Shown: piece by piece, positions 18,014 through 27,080 of the stretch
How the letters are laid out: the number at the start of each line of letters is the position of its first letter
Numbering within the stretch: position 1 is the stretch's first letter
Assembly: GCF_001423965.1 (NCBI RefSeq)
Contig: NZ_LMPV01000006.1
Coordinates: 496,001-560,000, forward strand
Direction of reading: 5' to 3'
Origin: Exiguobacterium sp. Leaf196
GTDB taxonomy: Bacteria > Bacillota > Bacilli > Exiguobacteriales > Exiguobacteriaceae
DNA length: 64,000 nt
Position numbers and translations under genes: made by a program
The notes under the pieces: generated by a model
Database searches by the model: none
What the model saw: the letters and a program-made list of their open reading frames with translations, nothing else
Told to the model about the DNA's origin: nothing

Positions 18014-18382
18014 TCACGTGATTTCTTTTGTTCCAATCATCTTTAATCGATACCCTGCATCAAGTGATGCATAGATTCGCTCAATTTGTTTCTCGAGATC
18101 AGGTCCGAGAAGACTTTCACGGTGTAAGAAGAGATCGACGGCAGTACGTCCGCCTGCCACCATGATGACTGTCGCAAGTCCATCGACTTCTTTTAAGGTA
18201 AAAGCGAGTTCTCCACGTTCCGCGTCAACACGACGAACCGTTCCGCCATCTTGCTTTAAGATATTTTCTAAACCAGCAAATAACATTTCCACAGTTGCTG
18301 CGTAGTAGTGTGTGCGTAGGTTTTCGTTTTTATGTGTATCGGATGTCTCTAGCTGTTTTTGCAAACGTTCCTTCAGTCCCAT
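18014..18382 (-). CDS. Conserved cytosolic protein of unknown function
   Basis: I do not recognise a named family. The 122-residue product begins [17 protein letters not shown] and is soluble, mixed alpha/beta, with no signal peptide, membrane segment or obvious catalytic motif. The start at 18382 is preferred over the ATG six bases earlier, because AAGAGG would sit directly against the first one but lies 6 bases from the second. It is 13 bases upstream of nrdR and downstream of the speD terminator. A gene in this slot next to nrdR and speD suggests co-expression with nrdR but gives no functional proof. Confidence 0.8.
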   Translation of the reverse strand: MGLKERLQKQLETSDTHKNENLRTHYYAATVEMLFAGLENILKQDGGTVRRVDAERGELAFTLKEVDGLATVIMVAGGRTAVDLFLHRESLLGPDLEKQIERIYASLDAGYRLKMIGTKEIT

Positions 18383-18440
18383 GGTCATCCTCTTTTCTTT
18401 GTTTCTTCTACTATTAAGAATAACAGACGTCAGACATATT

Positions 18441-18470
18441 AAAAAGCCCTCGTCTGAACGACGAGGGCTT
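18441..18470 (-). terminator. Terminator of speD
   Basis: A perfect 11-bp stem AAGCCCTCGTC / GACGAGGGCTT with a 5-base loop, followed on the minus strand by TTTTT. It ends the speD transcript. Confidence 0.92.
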
Positions 18471-18489
18471 GACGAATTCGTGTGTATTG

Positions 18490-18876
18490 TCAGTTGACGT
18501 GCTGGACAGTAGCCGCTGGAACTTGAACAGGTCCCATACCACGTGGAATTTCGACATTTTCACGGATTTTCGCATCGAGCTTTTCAGCAATGTAGTTCGC
18601 TGCGATGGCTGGATCGATCCGATCCCCACAAGTAAAGACATCAACCGATGCATACCCGTGCTCTGGGAAACTGTGAATCGTTAAGTGCGATTCAGAGATA
18701 ATGACGACGCCACTGACGCCGTGTGGTGCAAACTTGTGGAATGCTACTTCTCGTACTTCTGCACCTGCTTGAAGTGCTGCGTCAACGAAAAGTCGTTCAA
18801 CGAATTCCATGTCGTTCAATTTTTCAGGATTACAATCCCAAAGTTCTGCAATAATGTGTCTTCCCATAGTATCCAT
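18490..18876 (-). CDS. speD: S-adenosylmethionine decarboxylase proenzyme
   Basis: This 128-residue class 1B SpeD makes decarboxylated SAM, the aminopropyl donor for spermidine. It self-cleaves at Glu62-Ser63 in [16 protein letters not shown], turning Ser63 into the pyruvoyl cofactor; His68 and Cys83 of the FTCGD segment are the other processing and catalytic residues. Length and sequence match B. subtilis SpeD closely. The start is the ATG at 18876 with an unusually G-rich ribosome binding site (GGGGGG, 18885-18890). It is transcribed alone from a strong promoter through a long structured leader and is followed by a terminator. Confidence 0.97.
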   Translation of the reverse strand: MDTMGRHIIAELWDCNPEKLNDMEFVERLFVDAALQAGAEVREVAFHKFAPHGVSGVVIISESHLTIHSFPEHGYASVDVFTCGDRIDPAIAANYIAEKLDAKIRENVEIPRGMGPVQVPAATVQHVN

Positions 18877-18884
18877 TTGTGGAT

Positions 18885-19013
18885 CCCCCCTACATTCAAT
18901 GGTCTTCAAAGTAGTTGATCACTTACTTTGCGCCTGAGTCGTTCGCACCCACGGGGGAAAGTTAGTCCAGAGAGGTCCTAACCCTTTAAGCTGCGATTGC
19001 CAGACCGATTGAA
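18885..19013 (-). ncRNA. Structured 5' leader of speD, possible riboswitch
   Basis: On the minus strand the leader folds by eye into a closed multi-stem unit. The closing helix pairs TTCAAT-c-GGTCT (19013-19002) with AGACC-ATTGAA (18905-18895), 11 bp with one bulged C. Inside lie a hairpin with CTAAC closing (18958-18987), a TGCG/CGCA hairpin (18929-18947) and an AAAGTA/TACTTT hairpin (18908-18929). A CCCCC tract (18953-18957) is complementary to the GGGGGG Shine-Dalgarno (18885-18890). No T-run is present, which argues for control of translation. I know of no matching class; the ligand is unknown. Confidence 0.6.
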
Positions 19014-19026
19014 GTTCACGATTTGA

Positions 19027-19055
19027 ATTATAGCGAGTATCAAAAAGATACACAA
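19027..19055 (-). promoter_or_regulatory. Promoter of speD
   Basis: TTGTGT (19050-19055) and TATAAT (19027-19032), spacer 17, on the minus strand, preceded by a very AT-rich stretch that could act as an UP element. Transcription would start near 19020, a few bases before the closing stem of the leader. Confidence 0.82.
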
Positions 19056-19085
19056 GGATAAATTTCAAAAATTAATATATTTTAA

Positions 19086-19125
19086 GAAAAAAAACGGGAC
19101 AGCCCCCGTCATTGCTGGGATCTGC
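19086..19125 (-). terminator. Terminator of gapB
   Basis: Downstream of gapB the minus strand has ACGGG-GGCTGT-CCCGT followed by eight T. A longer alternative stem using GGGCAG and CTGTCC is also possible. It separates gapB from the speD promoter. Confidence 0.75.
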
Positions 19126-19134
19126 CCATTATAA

Positions 19135-20178
19135 TTAATTTAATTCAAGTTCTTTTTCAACGGTTTCCATCGCCTCTAAGTGTGCCGAGACGAGGTGTAC
19201 GAGATCGACGACGCGGCATGAGTAACCCCACTCATTATCGTACCAAGCGAGGACCTTCACCTGACGACCACCCATGACCATCGTCGAGAGCCCGTCGACG
19301 ACCGTCGAACGTTCTTCTCCGTTAAAGTCGATTGAGACGAGCGGTTCCATCGTCATTCCGAGAATGCCATCAAGCGCACCGTCCGCTGCTTTCGTGAAGG
19401 CTTCGTTCACTTCAGCGACCGTCGTATCCCGACTGACTTCGACGACGAGATCGACGAGTGATACGTTCGGTGTCGGAACACGAAGCGCGAGTCCATTTAA
19501 TTTCCCTTCCAAATGTGGCAAGACGAGCGCAATCGCCTTTGCCGCGCCTGTCGACGTCGGAATGATCGATGAGCCGCATGCCCGGGCGCGCCGTAAATCC
19601 TTATGCGGGTTATCAATGTTATTTTGATCGTTCGTAAACGCATGAACCGTCGTGACGAGACCGGATTCGATTCCGAATGCACGGTCGATGACTTGTACGA
19701 CAGGTGCGAGACAGTTCGTCGTACACGATGCGTTCGAAACGATATCATCCGTTTCATGATCATACATGTCATCATTGACACCCATGACGATCGTCCGAAC
19801 ATCCCCTTTAGCAGGTGCCGTGATGACGACCTTTTTTGCTCCTGCCACTAAATGCTTCGCAGCGCCCGTATCCGAATTGAACTTCCCTGTTGCTTCGACG
19901 ACGATATCGATGCCGAGTTCCCCCCACGGCAATAGCTCAGGATTGCGTTCACTGACGATTTGAATCTCTTTTCCGTCAACCATCAACGCCCCATCGATGA
20001 TGTCGACCGGATAATTGAATTTTCCGTGTACCGTATCATACTTGATTAAATGCGCGAGTGTTTCGACTGGATAACTCGCATTAATTGCTACGACTTCGCT
20101 TTTCCCCTCAGCGATCAGACGTCGAAAGACCATTCGACCAATTCGACCAAAACCATTGACTGCCACCTTGACTCCCAT
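19135..20178 (-). CDS. gapB: Glyceraldehyde-3-phosphate dehydrogenase, GapB (gluconeogenic) type
   Basis: The 347-residue enzyme carries the Rossmann motif [17 protein letters not shown], the catalytic Cys in [14 protein letters not shown] (about 155) and the C-terminal [16 protein letters not shown]. The stretch [11 protein letters not shown], lacking the Asp that selects NAD in glycolytic GapA, points to the NADP-preferring GapB used in gluconeogenesis. Position beside speD also matches B. subtilis gapB. The ATG at 20178 is chosen over an upstream codon because AAGGGGGATCCGCAC precedes it. A perfect cre site overlaps the upstream promoter region, so CcpA repression on sugar is likely. Confidence 0.95.
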   Translation of the reverse strand: MGVKVAVNGFGRIGRMVFRRLIAEGKSEVVAINASYPVETLAHLIKYDTVHGKFNYPVDIIDGALMVDGKEIQIVSERNPELLPWGELGIDIVVEATGKFNSDTGAAKHLVAGAKKVVITAPAKGDVRTIVMGVNDDMYDHETDDIVSNASCTTNCLAPVVQVIDRAFGIESGLVTTVHAFTNDQNNIDNPHKDLRRARACGSSIIPTSTGAAKAIALVLPHLEGKLNGLALRVPTPNVSLVDLVVEVSRDTTVAEVNEAFTKAADGALDGILGMTMEPLVSIDFNGEERSTVVDGLSTMVMGGRQVKVLAWYDNEWGYSCRVVDLVHLVSAHLEAMETVEKELELN

Positions 20179-20227
20179 GTGCGGATCCCCCTTCAATGTG
20201 ACGGATGTAGCTCCGTTTACAGATAGA

Positions 20228-20256
20228 ACTATATCATGAAATGTAAGCGATTTCAT
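20228..20256 (-). promoter_or_regulatory. gapB promoter with perfect CcpA (cre) site
   Basis: TGTAAGCGATTTCA (20242-20255) fits the cre consensus TGWAANCGNTNWCA at all 14 positions, and its complement does too. On the minus strand a TATAGT -10 box (20228-20233) lies just downstream, so the cre covers the -35 region. In B. subtilis gapB is controlled by CcpN instead; a cre here suggests direct CcpA control. Confidence 0.72.
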
Positions 20257-20266
20257 TATGTTCTCT

Positions 20267-20302
20267 AAAAAAAGTGAGAGAAGATGGAAACTTCTCTCAC
20301 TT
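20267..20302 (-). terminator. Terminator of coaE
   Basis: A perfect 12-bp stem AAGTGAGAGAAG / CTTCTCTCACTT with a 7-base loop, followed on the minus strand by a T7 run. It ends the polA-mutM-coaE unit directly in front of the gapB promoter. Confidence 0.92.
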
Positions 20303-20332
20303 CATGTTTTTCATAACTTGTCATCATTTGCA

Positions 20333-20917
20333 TCAATCACCATACCGACTTAACCACTCATCGATTTGTTGGTATAACGAATCAATACTACCGTCATTGA
20401 AGAATACATCATCTGCAAGCTCTTTTTTCTGTTCGATGCCGAGTTGCGCATGGATACGTGCATACGCTTCTGCTTTTGATAAATCATTACGTTGCATCAA
20501 TCTTCTTAACTGCATATCTTCTGGGCAATAGACGACAACGACGCGTTCGAACAGGTTTCGCCAATCCCCTTCTAGCAGTAACGGAATATCAAATACGACG
20601 AGAGAATGTCCTGAACGTTCATAGGCATCTGCTGCTTCGAGCATCTGTTGTCGAATACTCGGGTGCATCAACTGATTCAATTGTTGTCGTTTTTCACTAT
20701 CTTGAAAAATGATTTGCCCGAGCTTTGGACGGACAAGACGTCCTTTTTCAAACGCCTCTGGGAATGCCAGTTGGACTGCATCATATGCTCGCCCTCCCGG
20801 CTCAACGACTTCTCGCGCAATGAGATCCGCATCGATGACCGCTATTCCTTTTTGTTTTAAATAGCTAGAAACCGTACTTTTACCGGTTGCGATACTCCCT
20901 GTCAGACCGACTCTCAT
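20333..20917 (-). CDS. coaE: Dephospho-CoA kinase
   Basis: The 194-residue enzyme does the last step of coenzyme A synthesis, phosphorylating the 3'-OH of dephospho-CoA. The P-loop is GLTGSIATGKSTVSSYL at the N-terminus, with VIDADLIAREVVEPG (substrate lid Asp) and VVFDIPLLLEG further on. The usual GGIGSGKST is replaced by GSIATGKST, which keeps the Walker pattern. The start ATG overlaps the mutM stop as ATGA, so the two are translationally coupled. It ends an operon with polA and mutM, as in Bacillus, and a terminator follows. Confidence 0.96.
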   Translation of the reverse strand: MRVGLTGSIATGKSTVSSYLKQKGIAVIDADLIAREVVEPGGRAYDAVQLAFPEAFEKGRLVRPKLGQIIFQDSEKRQQLNQLMHPSIRQQMLEAADAYERSGHSLVVFDIPLLLEGDWRNLFERVVVVYCPEDMQLRRLMQRNDLSKAEAYARIHAQLGIEQKKELADDVFFNDGSIDSLYQQIDEWLSRYGD

Positions 20918-21744
20918 AAGGCAACCTGTTGGCACGTCGGACAGAAATGTGTTCCCCGTCCACCGACTTTGATTTTTTCGATGGCTGTACCACAACGAGG
21001 ACACGGTTCCCCTTTTTGACCATATACCGCAAGTTGAAGCTGGAATTCACCTTTTCCTGACGGCGAGACATAACTCCGGATCGTACTTCCCCCTGCTTCC
21101 ACCGCTTGTCGTAAAACGTTGACACCGGCTTGATGAATGCGTGAGATATCGTCGAGTGTCAAGGCGCCGGCTTTCGTCAACGGGTGGACGCGTGCAGCAT
21201 GAAGGGTCTCATCGACATAGATGTTACCGAGACCAAGGAAGATGGACTGGTCGAGCAGTGCCGTTTTGATTGGACTTCTCTTTTTACGAATTAAATTCTC
21301 CGCTAACACTTCTGCTGTAAATTCCGGATCAAATGGTTCACGCTCCAGTTGTGCCAGTGGAGCAGTCTGCATCGCTGTTTGCTTATCACGTAATTCCATC
21401 GTTCCGAACTTCCGAACATCATTATAGTGAAGTTCCGAACCATCCGTGAAACGGAAGACGACATGCGTATGTTTATCCCGTTCAACCGGTTGTGGATATG
21501 GGAAGTACTTTCCTTCCATCCGCAAATGGCTGACGAGATAAAAACGATCAAAATCAAAGAGCAGGAACTTTCCGCGACGTTCGACGCGTTCGATCCTTTC
21601 TTGATGTAAGGCATCTGCAAATGGCGCCACTTCCATCCCCCGAATCATTTTCGGATGGTAGACTTTGACGGAAGAGACTGTCTTTCCAGAGACCGAACGT
21701 TCTAAACTGCGGCGAACGGTCTCGACTTCAGGTAATTCAGGCAC
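20914..21744 (-). CDS. mutM: Formamidopyrimidine-DNA glycosylase
   Basis: This 276-residue bifunctional glycosylase/AP lyase removes 8-oxoguanine and formamidopyrimidines. After the initiator Met comes PELPEVETVRR with the catalytic Pro and Glu. Lys in HLRMEGKYF, the helix-two-turn-helix around LGNIYVDETLHAARVHP and the C-terminal zinc finger (CPRCGTAIEKIKVGGRGTHFC, CPTCQ) are all present. The start is GTG at 21744, preceded by AAGGAGGAATAGAT; upstream in-frame ATG codons lie in polA. It lies 16 bases after polA and overlaps coaE by four bases. Confidence 0.97.
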   Translation of the reverse strand: MPELPEVETVRRSLERSVSGKTVSSVKVYHPKMIRGMEVAPFADALHQERIERVERRGKFLLFDFDRFYLVSHLRMEGKYFPYPQPVERDKHTHVVFRFTDGSELHYNDVRKFGTMELRDKQTAMQTAPLAQLEREPFDPEFTAEVLAENLIRKKRSPIKTALLDQSIFLGLGNIYVDETLHAARVHPLTKAGALTLDDISRIHQAGVNVLRQAVEAGGSTIRSYVSPSGKGEFQLQLAVYGQKGEPCPRCGTAIEKIKVGGRGTHFCPTCQQVAL

Positions 21745-21760
21745 ATCTATTCCTCCTTGC

Positions 21761-24358
21761 TTACTTCGTTTCGTACCACGTATGCCCTGCGCCCCCATCG
21801 ACGCGTAGCGGTACGGATAGTTCGACGGTCTGCTCCATCGCTTGTTTGACAAGTGCTTGTAAAGCGTCGAGTTCTTCGTCTGGTGCTTCAAAAATCAATT
21901 CATCGTGTACTTGTAATAACAAGCGTGCCTTCAGATTAGATGCTTTCAAAGCAGCATGAACATCAAGCATTGCTTTTTTAATGATATCTGCAGCCGAACC
22001 TTGAATCGGTGTATTGATCGCAGTACGTTCAGCAAAACCACGTAAGTTAAAGTTTTTCGAATTGATATCCGGAATATTGCGGCGACGGTTCATCAACGTT
22101 TCGACGAATCCATTTGCTCGTGCCGTCTCGATTGCTGTATCCATGAACTGTTTGATTTGCGGGAACAACTCGAAATAACGATCGATGAATGATTGCGCTT
22201 CTTTGCGTGTGATGTTCAAGTTTTGAGACAATCCATAATCGCTGATTCCGTAAATGATTCCAAAGTTGACGGCTTTCGCCTGACGCCGCATGTTTCCTGT
22301 GACATCTTCCGGTTCGACACCGAAGACACTACTTGCCGTTTGAGTATGAATATCCTCATCATGGAGGAACGCATCGACAAGCGTCTGATCCTGCGACATA
22401 TCGGCCATGACACGTAATTCGATTTGTGAATAATCAGCAGCGTACAATGACCAGCCTGTTTGACTCGGAACGAAGGCTTTTCGAATCTTTCGTCCTTCTT
22501 CAATCCGGATCGGGATATTCTGAAGGTTCGGATTGACCGAACTTAAACGACCTGTTTGAGCGATTGTCTGAGCAAAACGAGTATGGATTTTTCCATCTTC
22601 CTTGATGACTTTTTGCAATCCTTCAACATACGTCGACTGCAACTTTTGCAGTTCTCGGTAAAGCATGATGTGATCGATGACTGGGTGCAGCGGACGCAGT
22701 TTTTCAAGGACATCTGCGGCAGTCGAGTAGCCCGTCTTTGTTTTCTTAAAGGCAGGGAGTTCGAGTTTTTCAAACAAAATTACACCGAGTTGTTTCGGAG
22801 AATTAATATTGAACGACTCACCTGCTGCTTCAAAGACCAATGTCTCAAGTTCTGTTAAACGCCCAGCAAGATCCGCTTGCATCTCTTGGAGCGTCGCGAC
22901 GTCTACGCGAATCCCAGTCCATTCCATCTCAGCGAGGACACCTGATAGTGGACGCTCTAACGTTTCATATAAATCGTATTGTTGATTCGCCTTCAGTTCT
23001 TCTCGGACTTTTGGGAACAGCAATTCAACCATCCGTGCTTTCTCAGCTAAATAAGGATGAAGAGCTTCATCTTCTGGCGCGAGACGTTTCGCCCCCTTAC
23101 CGAGTACTGCTTCCTCATTCGGCGCCATTAATGCATAATGACCAGCGATCGAAGCGAGTGTTGTACCGCCACTTAAGTTTAACAAATAGCCTGCTAATAA
23201 CAGATCTTCGTACCCGTTCAATGTCAAGCCGTGTTTACGCAATGCAAATGCGACTTGTTTCGCATCGAGACAAATCTTTTGATGTTCCGACTCGATCCAT
23301 TGACGGAATGCTGGATCCTCGACGAGCGTCGGAGCAGCAACATAGATCGTGTCAGGCGTTGCTATCGCAAATCCAATGATGTCTTCTTCCATGTAATCTT
23401 CTCGAAGCTGTTCTGCAATCAATACGGCATCCGTGACGTCTTTAGGAAGTGAAGTGATCGTCACGACGTTTAATTGTTCTTTATCCTCTTCTTTGACGAC
23501 AGGGGCGAATCGATTCGTCAATGACTTGAAGCCAAGTGACTGGAACAATGAATAAGGAACTTGGGTATCGACATTGCGAATTTGCAAATCATCTAGCGTC
23601 GTCTCGAGCGGGACATCCACCTTGATTGTCGCGAGTTCTTTCGACAGTCGTGCGAGCTCTTCGTTCGCGATGACTTTTTCTTTCTGCTTCCCTTTTAAAT
23701 CCTCGACATGTTCGTACAGTCCTTCAACAGAACCGTATGCCGAAATCAATTTAACAGCCGTCTTTTCACCAATCCCAGGAATCCCTGGAATATTATCCGA
23801 TTTATCACCCATCAACCCCTTCAAATCAATCATTTGAATCGGCTTTAGACCACCATACGTCTCAGCAAACAGTTCCTCTGTCATGCACTGGACGTCCGTG
23901 ATCCCACGCTTCGTGATCAAGACTTCGACCTTATCCGTGACAAGTTGAAGTAAATCTTTGTCTCCTGTGACAATCCGCGTCCGATCCGTTGGCATTGTCC
24001 GTGCGAGCGTACCAATCAAATCATCTGCCTCATAGCGATGGAGTTCCATCATTTGAATACCGAGTGCTTCACAGATGTCTCGGACGATCGGGAATTGTTC
24101 TCGTAGTTCGGACGGTGTTTTTTCCCGACTTCCTTTATACTCCTGATAGACATCGTGACGGAATGTTTCACTCGAAGCATCAAAGGCAACGAGCATATGT
24201 GTCGGTTGCTCTTCTTCAAGCAACTTCAATAACATCATCGTAAAGCCATAGGCTGCGTTCGTATTTCGTCCTTGCGCGTCCGTCATTGGTGGTAAAGCGA
24301 AAAACGCCCGATAAGTCAATGAGTTCCCATCAATCAATAACAATTTATTTTCCATCAT
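21761..24358 (-). CDS. polA: DNA polymerase I
   Basis: The 865-residue enzyme fills gaps and removes RNA primers. It has a 5'-nuclease domain (1 to about 300, LLLIDGNSLTYRAFFALP, GLMGDKSDNIPGIPGIGEKT), an inactive 3'-5' exonuclease domain (about 300-470) in which the DxE and YxxxD metal motifs are absent, and the polymerase domain with motif A DYSQIELRVMADMSQD, motif B RRQAKAVNFGIIYGIS and motif C LLLQVHDELIFEAP. Loss of proofreading is normal in Bacillus-type Pol I. Two ATG codons in tandem follow AAAGGGGCGTAG; either could serve. It leads a polA-mutM-coaE unit downstream of phoPR. Confidence 0.98.
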   Translation of the reverse strand: MMENKLLLIDGNSLTYRAFFALPPMTDAQGRNTNAAYGFTMMLLKLLEEEQPTHMLVAFDASSETFRHDVYQEYKGSREKTPSELREQFPIVRDICEALGIQMMELHRYEADDLIGTLARTMPTDRTRIVTGDKDLLQLVTDKVEVLITKRGITDVQCMTEELFAETYGGLKPIQMIDLKGLMGDKSDNIPGIPGIGEKTAVKLISAYGSVEGLYEHVEDLKGKQKEKVIANEELARLSKELATIKVDVPLETTLDDLQIRNVDTQVPYSLFQSLGFKSLTNRFAPVVKEEDKEQLNVVTITSLPKDVTDAVLIAEQLREDYMEEDIIGFAIATPDTIYVAAPTLVEDPAFRQWIESEHQKICLDAKQVAFALRKHGLTLNGYEDLLLAGYLLNLSGGTTLASIAGHYALMAPNEEAVLGKGAKRLAPEDEALHPYLAEKARMVELLFPKVREELKANQQYDLYETLERPLSGVLAEMEWTGIRVDVATLQEMQADLAGRLTELETLVFEAAGESFNINSPKQLGVILFEKLELPAFKKTKTGYSTAADVLEKLRPLHPVIDHIMLYRELQKLQSTYVEGLQKVIKEDGKIHTRFAQTIAQTGRLSSVNPNLQNIPIRIEEGRKIRKAFVPSQTGWSLYAADYSQIELRVMADMSQDQTLVDAFLHDEDIHTQTASSVFGVEPEDVTGNMRRQAKAVNFGIIYGISDYGLSQNLNITRKEAQSFIDRYFELFPQIKQFMDTAIETARANGFVETLMNRRRNIPDINSKNFNLRGFAERTAINTPIQGSAADIIKKAMLDVHAALKASNLKARLLLQVHDELIFEAPDEELDALQALVKQAMEQTVELSVPLRVDGGAGHTWYETK

Positions 24359-24429
24359 CTACGCCCCTTTAATCGATTTTCTGTCCCTATTGTATCACTC
24401 TGCACACATTTGTTCGCTAAAAATGACCA

Positions 24430-24462
24430 AAAAAAGACGATTGACTCAAGGAGAGTCAACCG
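24430..24462 (-). terminator. Terminator after phoR
   Basis: On the minus strand GGTTGACTC and GAGTCAATC pair around a 5-base loop and run into seven T. A further weak hairpin (ATGATGA/TCATCAT) lies between it and phoR. It separates phoPR from polA. Confidence 0.82.
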
Positions 24463-24570
24463 CCAAGGGCATGACGACATGGGAGCTGATCCAGTCGCCA
24501 TACAGATGATGAAGAAGGTACTTTCATCATAAGATACATCTATTAAGGAATTGTGAATCCACTGTGAAAT

Positions 24571-26304
24571 TCAGCCATGTTTTGGTAAACGAATCGTAAA
24601 CGTCGTTCCTTGTTGCTCCGCCGATTCGACATCAATTTCCCCATGGTGAAGATCAACGATGTGTTTAACAATGGCCAGCCCGAGACCCGTTCCACCTGAA
24701 TTACGGCTTCGCGCCTTATCGACACGATAGAACCGTTCGAAGATACGCTGCGTCTCCTTCGGATGAATACCAATCCCATCATCTTTGATGATGAGTTGGA
24801 CAGACTCTTCTCCGTCCTCGAGTTGAATCCAGACGTTACCACCGTTCGGGGTGTAGTTCAACGCATTCGCAACTAAGTTGACTACGACTTGTTTCAACCG
24901 ATTCAAATCTGCCCGGATGAAGACTTCCTCTTCCGTTTCGATATGAATCATCATCTCTTTTTCCGCTGCTCGTCGATGCAACAGCTCAGCGGTTTCGCGA
25001 ACGAGACTCGTCACATCAACGATTGCTGTCTCAAGCTGATAGTTGTCTTGTTCCAGTCGCGATAGTTCGAGCAAGTCTTCGACCAATGTCTGCATTCGTT
25101 CTGATTCATCATGAATGATCCGCAAAAATTGTTCCCGGATTTCCGGAACATCTTGCGCACCATCGAGTAACGTTTCTGCAAACCCCTTGATGGACGTCAG
25201 TGGTGTTTTTAATTCGTGGCTGACATTCGCAACGAAGTCTTTGCGCATCTGTTCCAGCTTTTTAATTTCCGTAATATCGTTGAAGACAACGGTCGTTCCT
25301 TGCACGCGACCGTTCTTATCAAAAATCGGTGCGGCACTGACCATAAACGTCCGACTGTTGATGCCGAAACGGACACTCGATTGTTTGCGATTCGGTTTTT
25401 CTGTCAGATAGACATCTTCAATCACCTGACTCATCTTTTCGTTCGGAAGTACGCGGTAATATAATTTTCCACTAGATGGTTCGTGAATATGGAACATCTC
25501 CCGATAGGTACGGTTAACAAGTAGTACATAACCCTTTTCATCAATCAGCATGAGACCGGCTCCCATGTATTCGATCAAGGATTCGAGTCGTGCCCGTTGC
25601 ATCGCTTCACCGGATGATGCATTCTCTAGATTTCGTGCGAGGAGATTGATCGAGCGTCCTAAATCACGTGATTCATCTGGTGCCGCTAACTCGTAGACGC
25701 GTGACTTGTAATTCCCATGTGACAGTTCGTGCAACACATCGGTCGCCTCCGCAATTGGTCGTAGGAACCGTTTCGTTGAACGATAGATTGTCAAAAAGAT
25801 GATTACGAGCGAAGCAAGGAGTGAGAAGAAAATGACCGTCCAAATCCGTGAATAGATAATATTCAAATCTTTAGCATAACGAATGAAACTGACGTACACT
25901 TCTCCACCATCTGCTGTTGGAACAGGCTTCGTGAACTGGACGACACTGTCATCCGTCTTCGATTCAAACGTGCCATCTTTGGGAATCGCTGAGAAATTGA
26001 GCGTTGCTACTTTCAGTTTCGTGACATCAACAGGGGTACCTGCGATGATTTCCCCACGTCCGTTAAATAAGATCATGTCAAAATTGGATTCGGCATACAA
26101 TTGATTCACGTACTGTGCCATATCAGAAACTTCGCGCCCTTGTAGGATCGTCTCGACAAGCGAGGTTTCATCCATCAGTTTTTCTTTTTCATTTTGAACA
26201 TAGAATTCCTTAAATGATTGTCCAAGTAGAAAACCGAGTGCAACCAGCACCAAACTAATGAAAGAAATCATTTTAAAGATGAACCGTTTCCGATACTTAC
26301 TCAT
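24571..26304 (-). CDS. phoR: Phosphate-responsive sensor histidine kinase PhoR
   Basis: The 577-residue membrane kinase has a first transmembrane helix (about 11-27), an extracytoplasmic sensor domain (about 30-155), a second helix (about 160-180), HAMP (about 182-235), PAS (about 245-355), HisKA with the phosphorylated His in FVANVSHELKTPLTSIKGF (about 370) and HATPase_c with NALNYTPNGGNVW and GTGLGLAIVKHIVDLH. In Bacillus it phosphorylates PhoP under phosphate starvation. It overlaps the phoP stop by four bases (ATGA), so the pair is coupled. WalK is a possible confusion, but the phoP neighbour and the position before polA favour PhoR. Confidence 0.93.
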   Translation of the reverse strand: MSKYRKRFIFKMISFISLVLVALGFLLGQSFKEFYVQNEKEKLMDETSLVETILQGREVSDMAQYVNQLYAESNFDMILFNGRGEIIAGTPVDVTKLKVATLNFSAIPKDGTFESKTDDSVVQFTKPVPTADGGEVYVSFIRYAKDLNIIYSRIWTVIFFSLLASLVIIFLTIYRSTKRFLRPIAEATDVLHELSHGNYKSRVYELAAPDESRDLGRSINLLARNLENASSGEAMQRARLESLIEYMGAGLMLIDEKGYVLLVNRTYREMFHIHEPSSGKLYYRVLPNEKMSQVIEDVYLTEKPNRKQSSVRFGINSRTFMVSAAPIFDKNGRVQGTTVVFNDITEIKKLEQMRKDFVANVSHELKTPLTSIKGFAETLLDGAQDVPEIREQFLRIIHDESERMQTLVEDLLELSRLEQDNYQLETAIVDVTSLVRETAELLHRRAAEKEMMIHIETEEEVFIRADLNRLKQVVVNLVANALNYTPNGGNVWIQLEDGEESVQLIIKDDGIGIHPKETQRIFERFYRVDKARSRNSGGTGLGLAIVKHIVDLHHGEIDVESAEQQGTTFTIRLPKHG

Positions 26305-27020
26305 TCTGGTTTCGGCTCCTCCATCTTATACCCGAGACCGCGAATCGTTTTGATATAAATCGGCTTTTTCGTATTCGGTTCGATTTTTTCACGGACGTGA
26401 CTGATATGCACATCCACGATACGCGTATCGCCGACGAAATCATAATTCCAAATCGCGGATAACAGTTGATCTCGTGTCAAGACACGTCCTTTATTTTTAG
26501 CGAGATATACGAGCAATTCAAATTCCTTAGGAGTAAGTTCAAGACGTTCTTCTGCTTTGAAAGCTTCGTAGTTATCCGGAACGATTTTGACGTCACCAAT
26601 CAGAATCGTTCCGTCCGTGACCTCATCCGGGGATGCTGTCTGATGACTCATCCGTCGTAAAATCGCTTTTACACGGGCAACGACTTCGCGTGGGCTAAAC
26701 GGTTTTGTCAGGTAATCGTCCGCACCGAGTTCTAGACCGAGCACCTTATCAAACTCATCATCCTTTGCCGTCAGCATCAAGATCGGTGTATTGATTTTCT
26801 GTTGACGTAGTCGTTTACATACTTCCAGACCATCGAGTTCCGGCAACATAAGATCCAGTACGATCAGTGCGGCATCTTGTTTTTCCGCTAATTTCAAACC
26901 TGACATTCCATCATGTGCCGTTTCGACGACAAAACCAGCCTGCTCTAAATTAAACTTCAATAGTGTTGCAATCGACAATTCATCATCTACCACGATAATT
27001 TTATCTTTCAAACCTTGCAT
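26301..27020 (-). CDS. phoP: Response regulator PhoP
   Basis: This OmpR-type regulator of about 240 residues has a receiver domain (phospho-Asp in LIVLDLMLPELDGLEV, Lys in LTAKDDEFDKVLGLELGADD) and a C-terminal winged helix (ELTPKEFELLVYLAKNKGRV, VDVHISHVREKIEP). With PhoR it governs phosphate-starvation genes. The start is uncertain: the ATG at 27020 touches its ribosome binding site GAGGGGG with no spacing, while a TTG at 27011 (giving (M)KDKIIVVDDE) lies 9 bases from it and may be the true start. It precedes and overlaps phoR. Confidence 0.93.
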   Translation of the reverse strand: MQGLKDKIIVVDDELSIATLLKFNLEQAGFVVETAHDGMSGLKLAEKQDAALIVLDLMLPELDGLEVCKRLRQQKINTPILMLTAKDDEFDKVLGLELGADDYLTKPFSPREVVARVKAILRRMSHQTASPDEVTDGTILIGDVKIVPDNYEAFKAEERLELTPKEFELLVYLAKNKGRVLTRDQLLSAIWNYDFVGDTRIVDVHISHVREKIEPNTKKPIYIKTIRGLGYKMEEPKPE

Positions 27021-27080
27021 CCCCCTCAAGTTTCGTTCTTTCGAATGAGGAATTCCGTGGAATCCGCTTCGTCTGTCTTC

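Noticed and set aside
18929-18960. Part of the speD leader (ACTCAGGCGCAAAG) resembles the 3' end of glycine riboswitch aptamers.
   Set aside because: The rest of the glycine aptamer core is absent and the 5' GGAGAG partner is missing, so the likeness is probably chance.
21761-24358. Loss of the 3'-5' exonuclease motifs in DNA polymerase I as an anomaly.
   Set aside because: This is the normal state for Bacillus and Geobacillus Pol I.
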